From positions 204,560-268,559 of the forward strand of contig NZ_BONX01000009.1 in NCBI RefSeq assembly GCF_016862935.1: 64,000 nt of DNA, written 5' to 3'. Source of the DNA: Plantactinospora mayteni (GTDB taxonomy: Bacteria; Actinomycetota; Actinomycetes; Mycobacteriales; Micromonosporaceae). The position numbers were made by a program, and so were the translations under genes. Shown here in pieces: positions 32,936-40,573 of the stretch (its first letter is position 1; each line of letters opens with the position of its first letter). Under the pieces are notes generated by a model. It had not been told where the DNA came from, did not search any database, and worked only from the letters and a program-made list of their open reading frames with translations.

Positions 32936-33573
32936 CCCGCCTCCGCCCGCGCCGCCCGGATCAGCCGACCCGCCTGGATCAGATAGAGCCCGCCGGCCAG
33001 CCAGTAGAGGCCCAGTCCCCACAGCGCCAGCCCCCAGCCGATCGCCCCGGCGACGGTAGCCGCCCCGGGCACCGTAGCCGCGAGCAGCAGTACCGGAAAA
33101 GCGGCCAGCAGTACGAACGTCGCCGTCTTGCCCAGATAGTGCACCGGCGGGGGCTGGTAGCCGTACCGGCGCAGCACGGCGAGGTTGACGGTCATCACGG
33201 CATCCCGGGCCAGCAGCGCGACGGTGAACTGCCACGGCACCACGTCGCGTACGGTCAGCGCGATCAGGGTGGCCAGGATGTAGAGCCGGTCGGCGACCGG
33301 GTCGAGCAGCTCGCCGAGTCGGCTGACCTGGCGCAGTCGCCGGGCGACGAAGCCGTCCACCCAGTCGCTCATGCCGCCGACGGCGAGGACGACCACGGCG
33401 GCCACGTCCGCCTCGGCGACCAGGAAGAGATAGAGGAAGAGCGGTACGCCGAGCAGTCGGACGAAGCTGATCAGGTTGGGGACGGTGAGGATCCGCCCCG
33501 TCGAGCCGGCAGGCCCGGCGGCGGCGTCACCGGTTGGCTGGGCGTCATCCGCCCGCGCCGGCCGACGCGACAC
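32932..33573 (-). CDS. CDP-alcohol phosphatidyltransferase (PgsA2-like)
   Basis: 213 aa, membrane enzyme transferring a phosphatidyl group from CDP-diacylglycerol to an alcohol. The full catalytic signature D-x2-D-G-x2-A-R-x8-G-x3-D-x3-D is present (DWVDGFVARR ... GELLDPVADR). Six hydrophobic segments follow the family pattern; TVPNLISFVRLLGVPLF is the conserved N-terminal helix. By synteny it corresponds to Rv1822 (annotated PgsA2), so phosphatidylglycerophosphate or cardiolipin synthesis is likely but the alcohol is not proven. GTG 33573 is preferred for its GGAGGGAGG ribosome-binding site and is the first gene of the DUF881/sbp operon. Confidence 0.92.
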   Translation of the reverse strand: MSRRPARADDAQPTGDAAAGPAGSTGRILTVPNLISFVRLLGVPLFLYLFLVAEADVAAVVVLAVGGMSDWVDGFVARRLRQVSRLGELLDPVADRLYILATLIALTVRDVVPWQFTVALLARDAVMTVNLAVLRRYGYQPPPVHYLGKTATFVLLAAFPVLLLAATVPGAATVAGAIGWGLALWGLGLYWLAGGLYLIQAGRLIRAARAEAG

Positions 33574-33930
33574 CGAACCTCCCTCCGCGCCACGGCCCGG
33601 CGTCCGCACCATGGCGGAGGACGGTCCAGAAACCGATGCGCGCTCCGACCGACCTCTCCCCGGCAGGCTGACGCATTCCGGACGAGTTGACGGCACCTGA
33701 CGCAGCCCCGGTTACGGCCCTTTCGGCTTCCGTGGCTGCTCAATTGCCGTGCCACTATATCCGGCCCGATTTTGGCGCGGCCGGCCGTGTCCCGGTGTCT
33801 TCGTGTTTCTGTCGTTCCGGTGTGCCAGTGGGCACACCCTGTAACGCATCCTAGGACGCTAGTTCAATGGGATCGGCTTGGGGCCGGGCAGGGTCGGAGC
33901 GGGGAGCGGTGCGAACTCGGAACGGCGGGG
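33574..33930. other. Intergenic region upstream of pgsA-like gene
   Basis: No gene supported. A TATAGT hexamer on the minus strand (33759-33754) could be the -10 of the pgsA-sbp operon, without a good -35. A terminator-like hairpin lies at 33819-33838. Confidence 0.45.
33819..33838. terminator. Hairpin downstream of the DUF2267 gene
   Basis: GGTGTGCC-AGTG-GGCACACC, a perfect 8-bp stem 92 bp beyond the DUF2267 stop in the direction of transcription. No T-run on the minus strand, so terminator function is provisional. Confidence 0.5.
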
Positions 33931-34323
33931 TCAGCCGCTCAGGCCGGCGCGGCCGAAGAGTGCGGCGTACCCGGACGGGAGCTGGGTCAGCACGTCGTTG
34001 AGCTCTCCGCCGGAGACGGCCTCGGCCACGGTGCACAGCACCGCGCTGGCGTCCCACTCGGCGGTCCGGGCGGTCGCCCCCGCCCCGGTGGCGACCCGGG
34101 CCAGGAACTCCCGCGAGCCGAACGCGCCCGCGGCGCCCTGCCCGGCCGAGATCAGGGTGGCGGCCAGCGGGCCGGGCAACTGGGCGGCCAGATCCTCCGC
34201 CTCGTCCGGGTGCAGCCGCTGGGCGAGGATGCCGAGCACCAGGTGGGTCACCCGTTCCGCCTCCGCCGGATCGGCGTACTCGCCACGGTCGCGCACCTTG
34301 GCGACGAACTCGTCGTACCGCAC
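33931..34323 (-). CDS. DUF2267 protein
   Basis: 130 aa, soluble and helical. YDEFVAKVRDRGEYADPAEAE, HLVLGILAQRLHPDEAEDLAAQLPGPLAATL and the FLARVA motif identify DUF2267, a two-repeat helical family common in actinobacteria and often linked to stress genes. GTG 34323 gives the family N-terminus (VRYDEF); a G-rich ribosome-binding site (GGGGGTGGGGG) precedes it, and the longer frame reaches into the amidase gene. The biochemical function of the family is unknown. Confidence 0.85.
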   Translation of the reverse strand: MRYDEFVAKVRDRGEYADPAEAERVTHLVLGILAQRLHPDEAEDLAAQLPGPLAATLISAGQGAAGAFGSREFLARVATGAGATARTAEWDASAVLCTVAEAVSGGELNDVLTQLPSGYAALFGRAGLSG

Positions 34324-34409
34324 TCCCCCACCCCCGTAGCCGGCCTCCGGAACGCCGATACCCGCCGGCACGCCGATGATGCCTCCGGCGGGTATCGGGC
34401 AGCTACGAA

Positions 34410-35525
34410 TCAGACCCGGGTGACCCGGACGGCGTCGGCGATCACGTAACCGGCGGCGCCACTCCACCGGCTCACCCCGACCACGTTCTTGTCACCGGCG
34501 GTCAGCGTGAAGTTGCCCAGCGAGCGCCACGCCCCGCCGCCGGTGCTCTGGTCCACCACCACCGTCTGGTTGCCGCTCTTGGCCAGCACGATGTACGGAG
34601 TGGCGGTGTTGTAGCCGGCGATGCCCGGATACCAGGCGTCGACCCGGTACGTCCCCTCGGCCGGGATGTTCACCTTGTAGTAGGCCACGTCGCTGATCGC
34701 CTCCGGGTTGGCGTACCGGTAGTCGGCGCCGTACCGCTCGGTGGAGTACGTCGAGGTGAGCCAGTTGGCGCTGGCGGTGAACCGGCCGCTGGTGGTGTTG
34801 TCGACGATCGCGCTGAACGCCGGCGGCGGGGTGGTGCCCCCGTCGAGCGCGTCGGCGACGTCGGCACGCAACTGCGGGAGCATGCCGTAGAGCACGTTGC
34901 CGGGGCAGGCGGTGGCGATGTAGTCCCGGTGCCCGTAGATCCGGGACGCGGCGATGCCGTACTGGTCGCAGATGTACGCGCAGAACTGCACCAGGCTGTC
35001 GTAGAGCGCGGCCGGCGGGGTGGCGCTGGTGTAGGTGCCCTCGTTCTCGATCCCGATGCCCTTGTCGTTCTGCCCCGGGCAGTGCGCGCCGACCACCATG
35101 CCGCTGCCGGCACGCAGCCGGGTGAGGCTGTTGTGCCGGCCCTCCATGATGTAGCCGCCACGACTGATGGTGAAGTGCTGCCCCGAGTCGGCCCAGCCGT
35201 TGCCGTCCATGTGGAAGCTCTGGATGCTGCGGGCCATCGCGAACGCCTGTGCCTGGGTGTAGTTGGTGGTGTTCGCTCCGGCGGTGTGGTGGATCACGAT
35301 CTTGTCCGGCGAGGACGAGATCACGCTGAGCGCGCCCGGCGACCGGGCGCCCCAGGTGGCGCAACTGGCGATGGTCGGCACGGGTACCGCGAGCGCGGCT
35401 GCCTCGTCGGGCGCGGCCAGCGCCGGTGGTGCGCCGGCGATCGACAGGCCGCCGGTCGCGGCGCCGACGCCGAGGAAGACCGCGCCGCGTACGACGTCGC
35501 GGCGGGACAGGGGGTTGCCGGTCAC
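34410..35525 (-). CDS. Tat-exported N-acetylmuramoyl-L-alanine amidase/PGRP with golvesin-type C-terminal domain
   Basis: 371 aa. The N-terminus has a twin-arginine signal (SRRDVVRGAVFLG). The amidase_2/PGRP domain (~50-235) keeps the zinc His pair region IVIHHTAG, the IEGRHN-like IMEGRHN, GIGIENEGTY, and GHRDYIATACPGN supplying His and Cys ligands. Residues ~255-371 form a golvesin/xylan-binding-like beta domain (YRVDAWYPGIAGYNTATPY; VIADAVRV). It should cleave the stem peptide from MurNAc in peptidoglycan, with the C-terminal domain probably binding wall or carbohydrate. GTG start with GGAGGT ribosome-binding site. Monocistronic. Confidence 0.92.
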   Translation of the reverse strand: MTGNPLSRRDVVRGAVFLGVGAATGGLSIAGAPPALAAPDEAAALAVPVPTIASCATWGARSPGALSVISSSPDKIVIHHTAGANTTNYTQAQAFAMARSIQSFHMDGNGWADSGQHFTISRGGYIMEGRHNSLTRLRAGSGMVVGAHCPGQNDKGIGIENEGTYTSATPPAALYDSLVQFCAYICDQYGIAASRIYGHRDYIATACPGNVLYGMLPQLRADVADALDGGTTPPPAFSAIVDNTTSGRFTASANWLTSTYSTERYGADYRYANPEAISDVAYYKVNIPAEGTYRVDAWYPGIAGYNTATPYIVLAKSGNQTVVVDQSTGGGAWRSLGNFTLTAGDKNVVGVSRWSGAAGYVIADAVRVTRV

Positions 35526-35806
35526 GGTGGACCTCCAGGTGAACGGGGGTTGAAGGTTTCTTTGATGACGGCCGGGCAGACTGAAGGAATTCTTACCAGA
35601 GGATCGACGTCCGCCGCTAGAGCCTGATCCATCCGGGATACCGGCCCATTCCGATAGCGGGGTGCCGCCGGCAACGCGCCTGGCCGAGTTCGACGCCTCG
35701 GAGTCTTGGACACCGACCGACCCAGGACGCGATCCGACGCCACCCGCCGGCGGTCGGGCGGTGGTCGGCCGCCGGGCTCGGCGGGGAGGCTCGGCTGCGA
35801 TCCGGG

Positions 35807-36964
35807 TCAGCCGACCGGGGCCGCCTCGCCGGGTACCGGCACCTCGTGGTGGATCCGGCCGGAGAGCGCCGACAGCGGGCTGCCGGTACCACCCCAGCGG
35901 CCGGCGACGACCTCGGCGGCGATGCTGACCGCGGTCTCCTCCGGGGTACGGGCGCCGAGGTCGAGCCCGAGGGGTGAGGAGAGCCGCCCCAGTTCCGCCG
36001 CGGAGAGACCGGCCGCCCGCAGCCGGGCCAGCCGGTCGTCGTGGGTACGCCGGGAGCCCATCGCGCCGACGTAGCCGAGCGGCAGCCGCAGCGCCACCTC
36101 CAGCACCGGTACGTCGAACTTGGGATCGTGGGTCAGCACGCAGACCACGGTCCGGGCGTCCACCCGGCCGGCCTCCGCCTCGGCCCGCAGGTAGCGGTGC
36201 GGCCAGTCGACCACCACCTCGTGCGCGTCCGGCAGCCGGCGCGGGGTGGCGAAGACCGGGCGGGCGTCACAGACCGTCACCCGGTAGCCGAGGAACGTGC
36301 CGATCCGGGCCAGCGCGGCGGCGAAGTCGATCGCCCCGAACACGATCATGCGGGGCGGGGCCGCGTACGCCGCGACGAAGAGCAGCAGGTCGTCGCCGCG
36401 CCGCTGGCCGTGGTAGCCGTACCGGAGGGTGCTGGTGCGGCCGGCGGCGAGCAGGCCCCGGGCGTCGTCGGTGGCCGCCGCGTCCAGCCGCGCGGTGCCG
36501 AGGGAGCCGGCGGTGCGGTTCGGCCAGACCACCAGCCGCCGGCCGAGCCGCCCGGCCGGGTCGGAGTCGCCGGCCGACACGCAGGTCACCACCGCGACCG
36601 GCTCGCCGGCCCGGATCGAGTCGGCCAGCTCGGCGAACTCGCCGTACCCGGTCGGGTCGACCCGTTCGACGTAGACGTCGAGAATGCCTCCGCAGGTCAG
36701 GCCGACCGCGAACGCGTCGTCGTCGCTGACCCCGTACCGTCGCAGTGCCGGCTCTCCGGTGACGGTGACCTGCTGGGTCAGGTCGTAGACCGCGCCCTCG
36801 ACGCAGCCGCCCGAGATGCTGCCGACCGCCGCGCCGTCCGGGCCGACCAGCATGGTGGCGCCGGCCTGGCGGGGCGCGGAACGCCAGGTCGCGACGACCG
36901 TCGCCATTCCGACCGGCTCGCCCGCCCGCCACCACCGGTCCAGTTCGTCCAGCACGTCACGCAT
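35807..36964 (-). CDS. XdhC/CoxI-family molybdenum cofactor insertion protein
   Basis: 385 aa. The N-terminal XdhC/CoxI domain (DELDRWWRAGEPVGMATVVATWRSAP; SISGGCVEGAVYD; CGGILDVYVE) and the C-terminal NAD-binding XdhC domain (MIVFGAIDFAAALARIGTFLGYRVTVCDAR; LPLGYVGAMGSRRTHDDRL) are complete. XdhC proteins bind Mo cofactor, promote its sulfuration and load it into xanthine-dehydrogenase-type hydroxylases. No molybdo-hydroxylase gene is adjacent, so it is an orphan chaperone here. ATG 36964 starts the conserved domain. In many XdhC proteins the Rossmann motif reads G-A-G-x-x-A; here G-A-I-D-F-A, a small departure. Confidence 0.9.
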   Translation of the reverse strand: MRDVLDELDRWWRAGEPVGMATVVATWRSAPRQAGATMLVGPDGAAVGSISGGCVEGAVYDLTQQVTVTGEPALRRYGVSDDDAFAVGLTCGGILDVYVERVDPTGYGEFAELADSIRAGEPVAVVTCVSAGDSDPAGRLGRRLVVWPNRTAGSLGTARLDAAATDDARGLLAAGRTSTLRYGYHGQRRGDDLLLFVAAYAAPPRMIVFGAIDFAAALARIGTFLGYRVTVCDARPVFATPRRLPDAHEVVVDWPHRYLRAEAEAGRVDARTVVCVLTHDPKFDVPVLEVALRLPLGYVGAMGSRRTHDDRLARLRAAGLSAAELGRLSSPLGLDLGARTPEETAVSIAAEVVAGRWGGTGSPLSALSGRIHHEVPVPGEAAPVG

Positions 36965-37219
36965 GACCCGCTCACCCGTACCCGTTCCGCCGTCGGCCGG
37001 CAACAACCCACCTGTCGGGCTCCCGCACGGTTACCGGGCCAGCTCGCACCATCCGTCGATCGTCCCATATGTCCGATCACTCGGGGTCGGGCCGCCCCAT
37101 TCCGCACTGCGAGATTACGTGGGCCGGCACGCGCCGTCGGGGGCGTCACGCTCCGTGAATGGCCTGGACCCGTGCGGGTAGACCAGCCGGGACGGCGCCG
37201 ACACGACGGGAGGCAGCCC

Positions 37220-37432
37220 ATGCCAGGACCACGACCGGGCAGCAACGCGTACGACGTGGAGCGGGCCCGACTGCGCAAGCGCATCGACGACTCCGGCCGG
37301 GGGACAACCGACCGGAAGGCCGACGACACCGCGAACCGGTATCTCCGGGAGGACAGCGGTCGGCCGGGCTTCGTCCGGGGCGAACGAGGGCTCGGCCCCA
37401 AGGGCGAGCGCGGCCGGGGAGAGCCGAAGTGA
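37220..37432 (+). CDS. Small charged protein, function unknown
   Basis: 70 aa, highly charged and Gly/Arg-rich (AYDVERARLRKRIDDSGRGTTDRKADDTANRYLRED; FVRGERGLGPKGERG), no cysteine or hydrophobic segment, so probably disordered. The GGGAGGCAGCCC ribosome-binding site and strong G/C third positions support it as a real gene. Its stop overlaps the GTG of the following membrane-protein gene (GTGA), so the two are co-translated. No family recognised. Confidence 0.75.
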   Translation: MPGPRPGSNAYDVERARLRKRIDDSGRGTTDRKADDTANRYLREDSGRPGFVRGERGLGPKGERGRGEPK

Positions 37433-37944
37433 CGGGGTACGTCTCCGCCCTGCTGGAGCGGCCGGCACCCGGTGGTCCGGTCAGCGACGCGGTGGACGGG
37501 GCGATCGCCGGAGCGGTCGGCAGCGTGGCGCTGAACATGGTCACCTACCTCGACATGGCGCTGCGGGCGCGACCAGCCAGCAGCACCCCGGAGGAGAGCG
37601 CCCAGCGGCTGACCGAGAAGCTGCACATCGGTCTGGGGCCCGAGGACCGGGCGGCGAACCGCCGCTCGGGCCTCGGGCCCCTGCTCGGCTCCGCGACCGG
37701 CGTACTGTCCGGTGCCGCGCTCACCGTGATCGGGCTGCGGCGGCTCCCCGGGCCGGTGGCGGCCGGGCTCTTCGGTGCCGGCGTGATGCTGGCGTCGAAC
37801 GGCACGCTGACCGCGCTCGGCGTCAGCGATCCGCGCCGGTGGAGCCGGACAGACTGGCTCTCCGACATCGTGCCGCACCTGGCGTACGGGCTGGCCGTTG
37901 TCGCGACGCTCGGACAGCTACGTCGCGGCCGGTACCGACGGTGA
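37429..37944 (+). CDS. Small membrane protein, function unknown
   Basis: 171 aa. The N-terminal part (DAVDGAIAGAVGSVALNMVTYLDMALRARPASSTPEE) is followed by SAQRLTEKLHIGLG and three or four hydrophobic segments (GPLLGSATGVLSGAALTVIGL; VAAGLFGAGVMLASNGTLTALGV; DIVPHLAYGLAVVATL). The layout is common in actinobacterial YqhR/DUF1440-like membrane proteins but the match is only by shape. Starts at GTG 37429 overlapping the upstream small-protein gene. Function unknown. Confidence 0.8.
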   Translation: MTGYVSALLERPAPGGPVSDAVDGAIAGAVGSVALNMVTYLDMALRARPASSTPEESAQRLTEKLHIGLGPEDRAANRRSGLGPLLGSATGVLSGAALTVIGLRRLPGPVAAGLFGAGVMLASNGTLTALGVSDPRRWSRTDWLSDIVPHLAYGLAVVATLGQLRRGRYRR

Positions 37945-38011
37945 CACCCGGTACGAGGGATCCCGCCGGGGTGCCGACCGTCCAGGACGGTCAACCGCAC
38001 GCCGGATCGGA

Positions 38012-38239
38012 TCAGCTGGACTCGACCCGACGCGCCCCGCTCCGGCCCGCGGCATTCCGGTCCGGGTCCTCGGCGACGGGCCGGGCCGACGGGCCGTACG
38101 GGGACACCTGCTCGGGCGGGATCCGCCGACCGGCGCCGCCCCGGACCCGGGTCGGGTCACCCGGGCGCGGACGTTTGCTCTCCTGCACCGTCGGGTTCAG
38201 TTCGTTGCGACGCATCTCCGGCTGCTGCACGTTCGTCAT
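38012..38239 (-). CDS. Small hydrophilic protein, function unknown
   Basis: 75 aa, Arg/Pro-rich and apparently disordered (MTNVQQPEMRRNELNPTVQE; PTRVRGGAGRRIPPEQVSPYGPS). A clear GGAAGGGGA ribosome-binding site 6 nt before the ATG and biased G/C third positions argue that it is real, unlike the overlapping plus-strand frames. Lies convergent with the small membrane protein gene. No family recognised. Confidence 0.65.
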   Translation of the reverse strand: MTNVQQPEMRRNELNPTVQESKRPRPGDPTRVRGGAGRRIPPEQVSPYGPSARPVAEDPDRNAAGRSGARRVESS

Positions 38240-38452
38240 CGCCGTCCCCTTCCGCCGTCGTACCGCTCGATGGTGGGCGCCGGCCGACGGTGGTCCGCCG
38301 ACCGGCGGGGTGCCCCGGGGGTTCGCAACCGACCCGGTTCGCCGAGCGCGTCACGCACACCCGGGTACCCGGCACGGGATTACCCGGTGCGGGTGCCGCC
38401 ATTCGGTCGCCCGCCCTGGTGCGCGGAGCGGCTGCGCGGGTAACCGGACGAA

Positions 38453-39106
38453 ATGAACCGTGACCGCGCACTGGTACGGGTGCTGCTGGACCGGCAGGGC
38501 CGCACGTACGCCGACGAGGCGGGCATCCGGCTGGCCGACCGCCCCGGCCCGCTCTACCAGTTGTTGGTGTTGACCACGCTGCTCAGCACCCGGATCCGGG
38601 CGGGTGTGGCGGTGGCCGCCGCCCGGGAACTCTTCGCCGCCGGCTGCCGTACCCCGCAGGGCACGGACGCGCTGAGCTGGCAGGACCGGGTGGACGCGCT
38701 GGGCCGGGGCCACTACCGGCGCTATGACGAACGGACCGCGACGATGCTGGGCAACGGGGCGCGGCTGTGCCTGGAACGCTGGAACGGCGACCTGCGCCGG
38801 TTGCACCGGGAAGCCGGTAGCGACCCGAGCGCGCTGCGCCGCGAACTGACCCGGTTTCCCGGTATCGGGCCCACCGGGGCGGACATCTTCCTCCGGGAGG
38901 CTCAGGCGGTCTGGCCGGACGTCCGCCCGTACGCCGACCGCCGGACGGTGAACGCCGCCGGCCGGCTCGGTTTGCCGTCCACACCGGACAAACTGGCCAG
39001 ACTGGTCGGCGGCGCCGATTTTCCACGACTGGCCTCCGCGCTGGTCCGGGTCTCCCTCGGCCAGCAGTCGATCGGCGAACTGACCAGGGCGGCGGGCGCC
39101 CGCTGA
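38453..39106 (+). CDS. HhH-GPD endonuclease III-like protein
   Basis: 217 aa. An all-helical HhH-GPD fold with the helix-hairpin-helix LTRFPGIGPTGADIFLREAQ at residues ~133-152 and the preceding LLSTRIRAGVAVAAARELF segment equivalent to the lesion-recognition region. The Fe-S cluster cysteines of classical Nth are absent and the catalytic Lys position after the hairpin is not obvious, so DNA glycosylase activity is uncertain; it could be a structural DNA-binding variant. The ATG follows a weak ribosome-binding site. Monocistronic. Confidence 0.8.
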   Translation: MNRDRALVRVLLDRQGRTYADEAGIRLADRPGPLYQLLVLTTLLSTRIRAGVAVAAARELFAAGCRTPQGTDALSWQDRVDALGRGHYRRYDERTATMLGNGARLCLERWNGDLRRLHREAGSDPSALRRELTRFPGIGPTGADIFLREAQAVWPDVRPYADRRTVNAAGRLGLPSTPDKLARLVGGADFPRLASALVRVSLGQQSIGELTRAAGAR

Positions 39107-39127
39107 CCGGCCCGCCCGGGTGCGCGG

Positions 39128-39316
39128 TCAGCTCACCGGCTTGCCCGAGGTGGGTCTGGTCAGATACCAGACGATCAGTCCGGCGGCGACCGCCAGCAGC
39201 AGGACGGTGTTGGTGACCCCGTCTCCCCCCTCGCCGGTGCTGCCGAAGTAGATGACGGCGAGCGCGGCGCCGATCGACAACAGGGTCCGCAGTCCCTTGT
39301 TCTTCACACAAATCAT
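39128..39316 (-). CDS. Small two-span membrane protein
   Basis: About 62 aa: KNKGLRTLLSIGAALAVIYF, a GEGGDG turn, then TNTVLLLAVAAGLIVWYL and a short Pro-rich tail. Two transmembrane hairpins with a Gly-rich loop. The start is uncertain: ATG 39316 lies inside a TATGAT box, the GTG at 39307 is possible, and the longest frame starts at TTG 39361. No ribosome-binding site is evident. Function unknown. Confidence 0.55.
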   Translation of the reverse strand: MICVKNKGLRTLLSIGAALAVIYFGSTGEGGDGVTNTVLLLAVAAGLIVWYLTRPTSGKPVS

Positions 39317-39456
39317 ACTAATTACGGCAGGGCTGCCCTCTTCCGGAAATCGGCCCAACAAACCCCGATCCGGTGACCCGGACCGGAGGTCCGCACGGCC
39401 GACGGGTAGCGCGTACGGAGGTCGGTCCGGCGGGGCCGGGACATCCGAGGCGACCG

Positions 39457-40566
39457 ATGGCCGTACAGTTTTCCGCCGTGACCGAAATCCGGACCAGCGT
39501 CGAGCTGCGCCATCCCCCGGAGCGGGTCTGGCGGGCCCTCACCGACCGCGAGCTGCTGCCGAAGTGGTTCGCCGCGATCGAACCACGACCCACGTCGATC
39601 AGCCGGTTCGAGCTGCGCCCCGTGGACCTGCCCGAACTCGACGAGCTGATCGTCATCGAGCTGATCGAGGTCGACCGGCCACACCGGATGGTGCTGCGCT
39701 GGCCGGAGGAGGGCCAACCGACCCGGCTGGAGTGCGAGCTGACCCCGACCGCGGAGGGCTGCCGGCTGACCGTCGTGCAGGGCGACGACGAGGAGCCCTG
39801 GCTGCCGGCCGACCCGGCCCGGCGCGAGGAGTGCTACCAGGGGCTGCTCGACACCCGGCTGCCCGCCGTACTCGACTGGTTGGCCTTCCGGGAGGTGGAC
39901 CTTCCCGTACCGACCCAGGTCATCGGCGCCGTGCCGGCCGGACGGGCCGGACCGGGCCGGCGGTCCCGGCGCCGCCTCGGCGCCGGGATGGCGGCGCTGG
40001 CCCTGGCGGTCGGCGCGGTGGTCGTGGTCGCCGGCCTGGCCCGCGGGCGGGGCGACGACTCGCCGTCCGGAGCGGCGGCCACCGCCGCCAGTGCCGCGCC
40101 GAGCACGTCATCGGGTACGACCACTCCGGTCGCCCGGACCCCGGCCAGCGGTGTCACCCCGGTGCAGCCCAGCCGGCCGGTCCCGCCCAGCGCCACGCCG
40201 CGCCGGACGTCGCCGGCCGCCACGACCAACCCGCCCAGGCCGGGCCAGCCGAGGCTGACCGCCGGGTACAGCACGCTGAACACCGAGCTTTTCGGCTTCC
40301 AGGGCGAGGTGGTGGTGACCAACGACGGCGACGCGACCGCGACCCGGTGGACGGTGGTGATCGTCCTGGCCGGCGGCGCCCAGGTTTCGGCCGCCACCGG
40401 GGCGGAGAGCTTCCGGCAGGAGGAGCAGCAGGTCACCTTCACCGGCGCCCCGCTCGCCGCCGACAGCTCGGCGACGATCCGGTTCGACGTAGACCGCGCC
40501 GGCGCGCTCGCCCAGAAGCGGCCGACGAGCTGCGCCGTGGGCGACCAGCCGTGCGCGGGGCTGTGA
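39457..40566 (+). CDS. SRPBCC (AHSA1-like) domain fused to a membrane span and an extracellular CBM2-like domain
   Basis: 369 aa. Residues ~8-155 are an AHSA1/SRPBCC lipid-binding-like domain (EIRTSVELRHPPERVWRALTD; MVLRWPEEGQPTRLECEL; CRLTVVQGDDE). One span (LGAGMAALALAVGAVVVVAGLA) follows, then a ~90-residue Thr/Pro/Ser linker and a C-terminal beta domain (FGFQGEVVVTNDGDATATRWTVVIVL; QQVTFTGAPLAADSSATIRFDV) with two cysteines near the end, resembling CBM2/bacterial cellulose-binding folds. So an intracellular ligand domain is physically linked to an external beta domain. ATG 39457 has a GAGG site; GTG 39478 with TACAGT upstream could be a leaderless start. The fusion makes sensing or anchoring plausible. 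Confidence 0.82.
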   Translation: MAVQFSAVTEIRTSVELRHPPERVWRALTDRELLPKWFAAIEPRPTSISRFELRPVDLPELDELIVIELIEVDRPHRMVLRWPEEGQPTRLECELTPTAEGCRLTVVQGDDEEPWLPADPARREECYQGLLDTRLPAVLDWLAFREVDLPVPTQVIGAVPAGRAGPGRRSRRRLGAGMAALALAVGAVVVVAGLARGRGDDSPSGAAATAASAAPSTSSGTTTPVARTPASGVTPVQPSRPVPPSATPRRTSPAATTNPPRPGQPRLTAGYSTLNTELFGFQGEVVVTNDGDATATRWTVVIVLAGGAQVSAATGAESFRQEEQQVTFTGAPLAADSSATIRFDVDRAGALAQKRPTSCAVGDQPCAGL

Positions 40567-40573
40567 CGCCGGG

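Noticed and set aside
37839..38456. 205-residue plus-strand frame opposite the 75-aa hydrophilic gene
   Set aside because: Arg/Pro-rich shadow without ribosome-binding site; the minus-strand gene has a clear GGAAGGGGA site.
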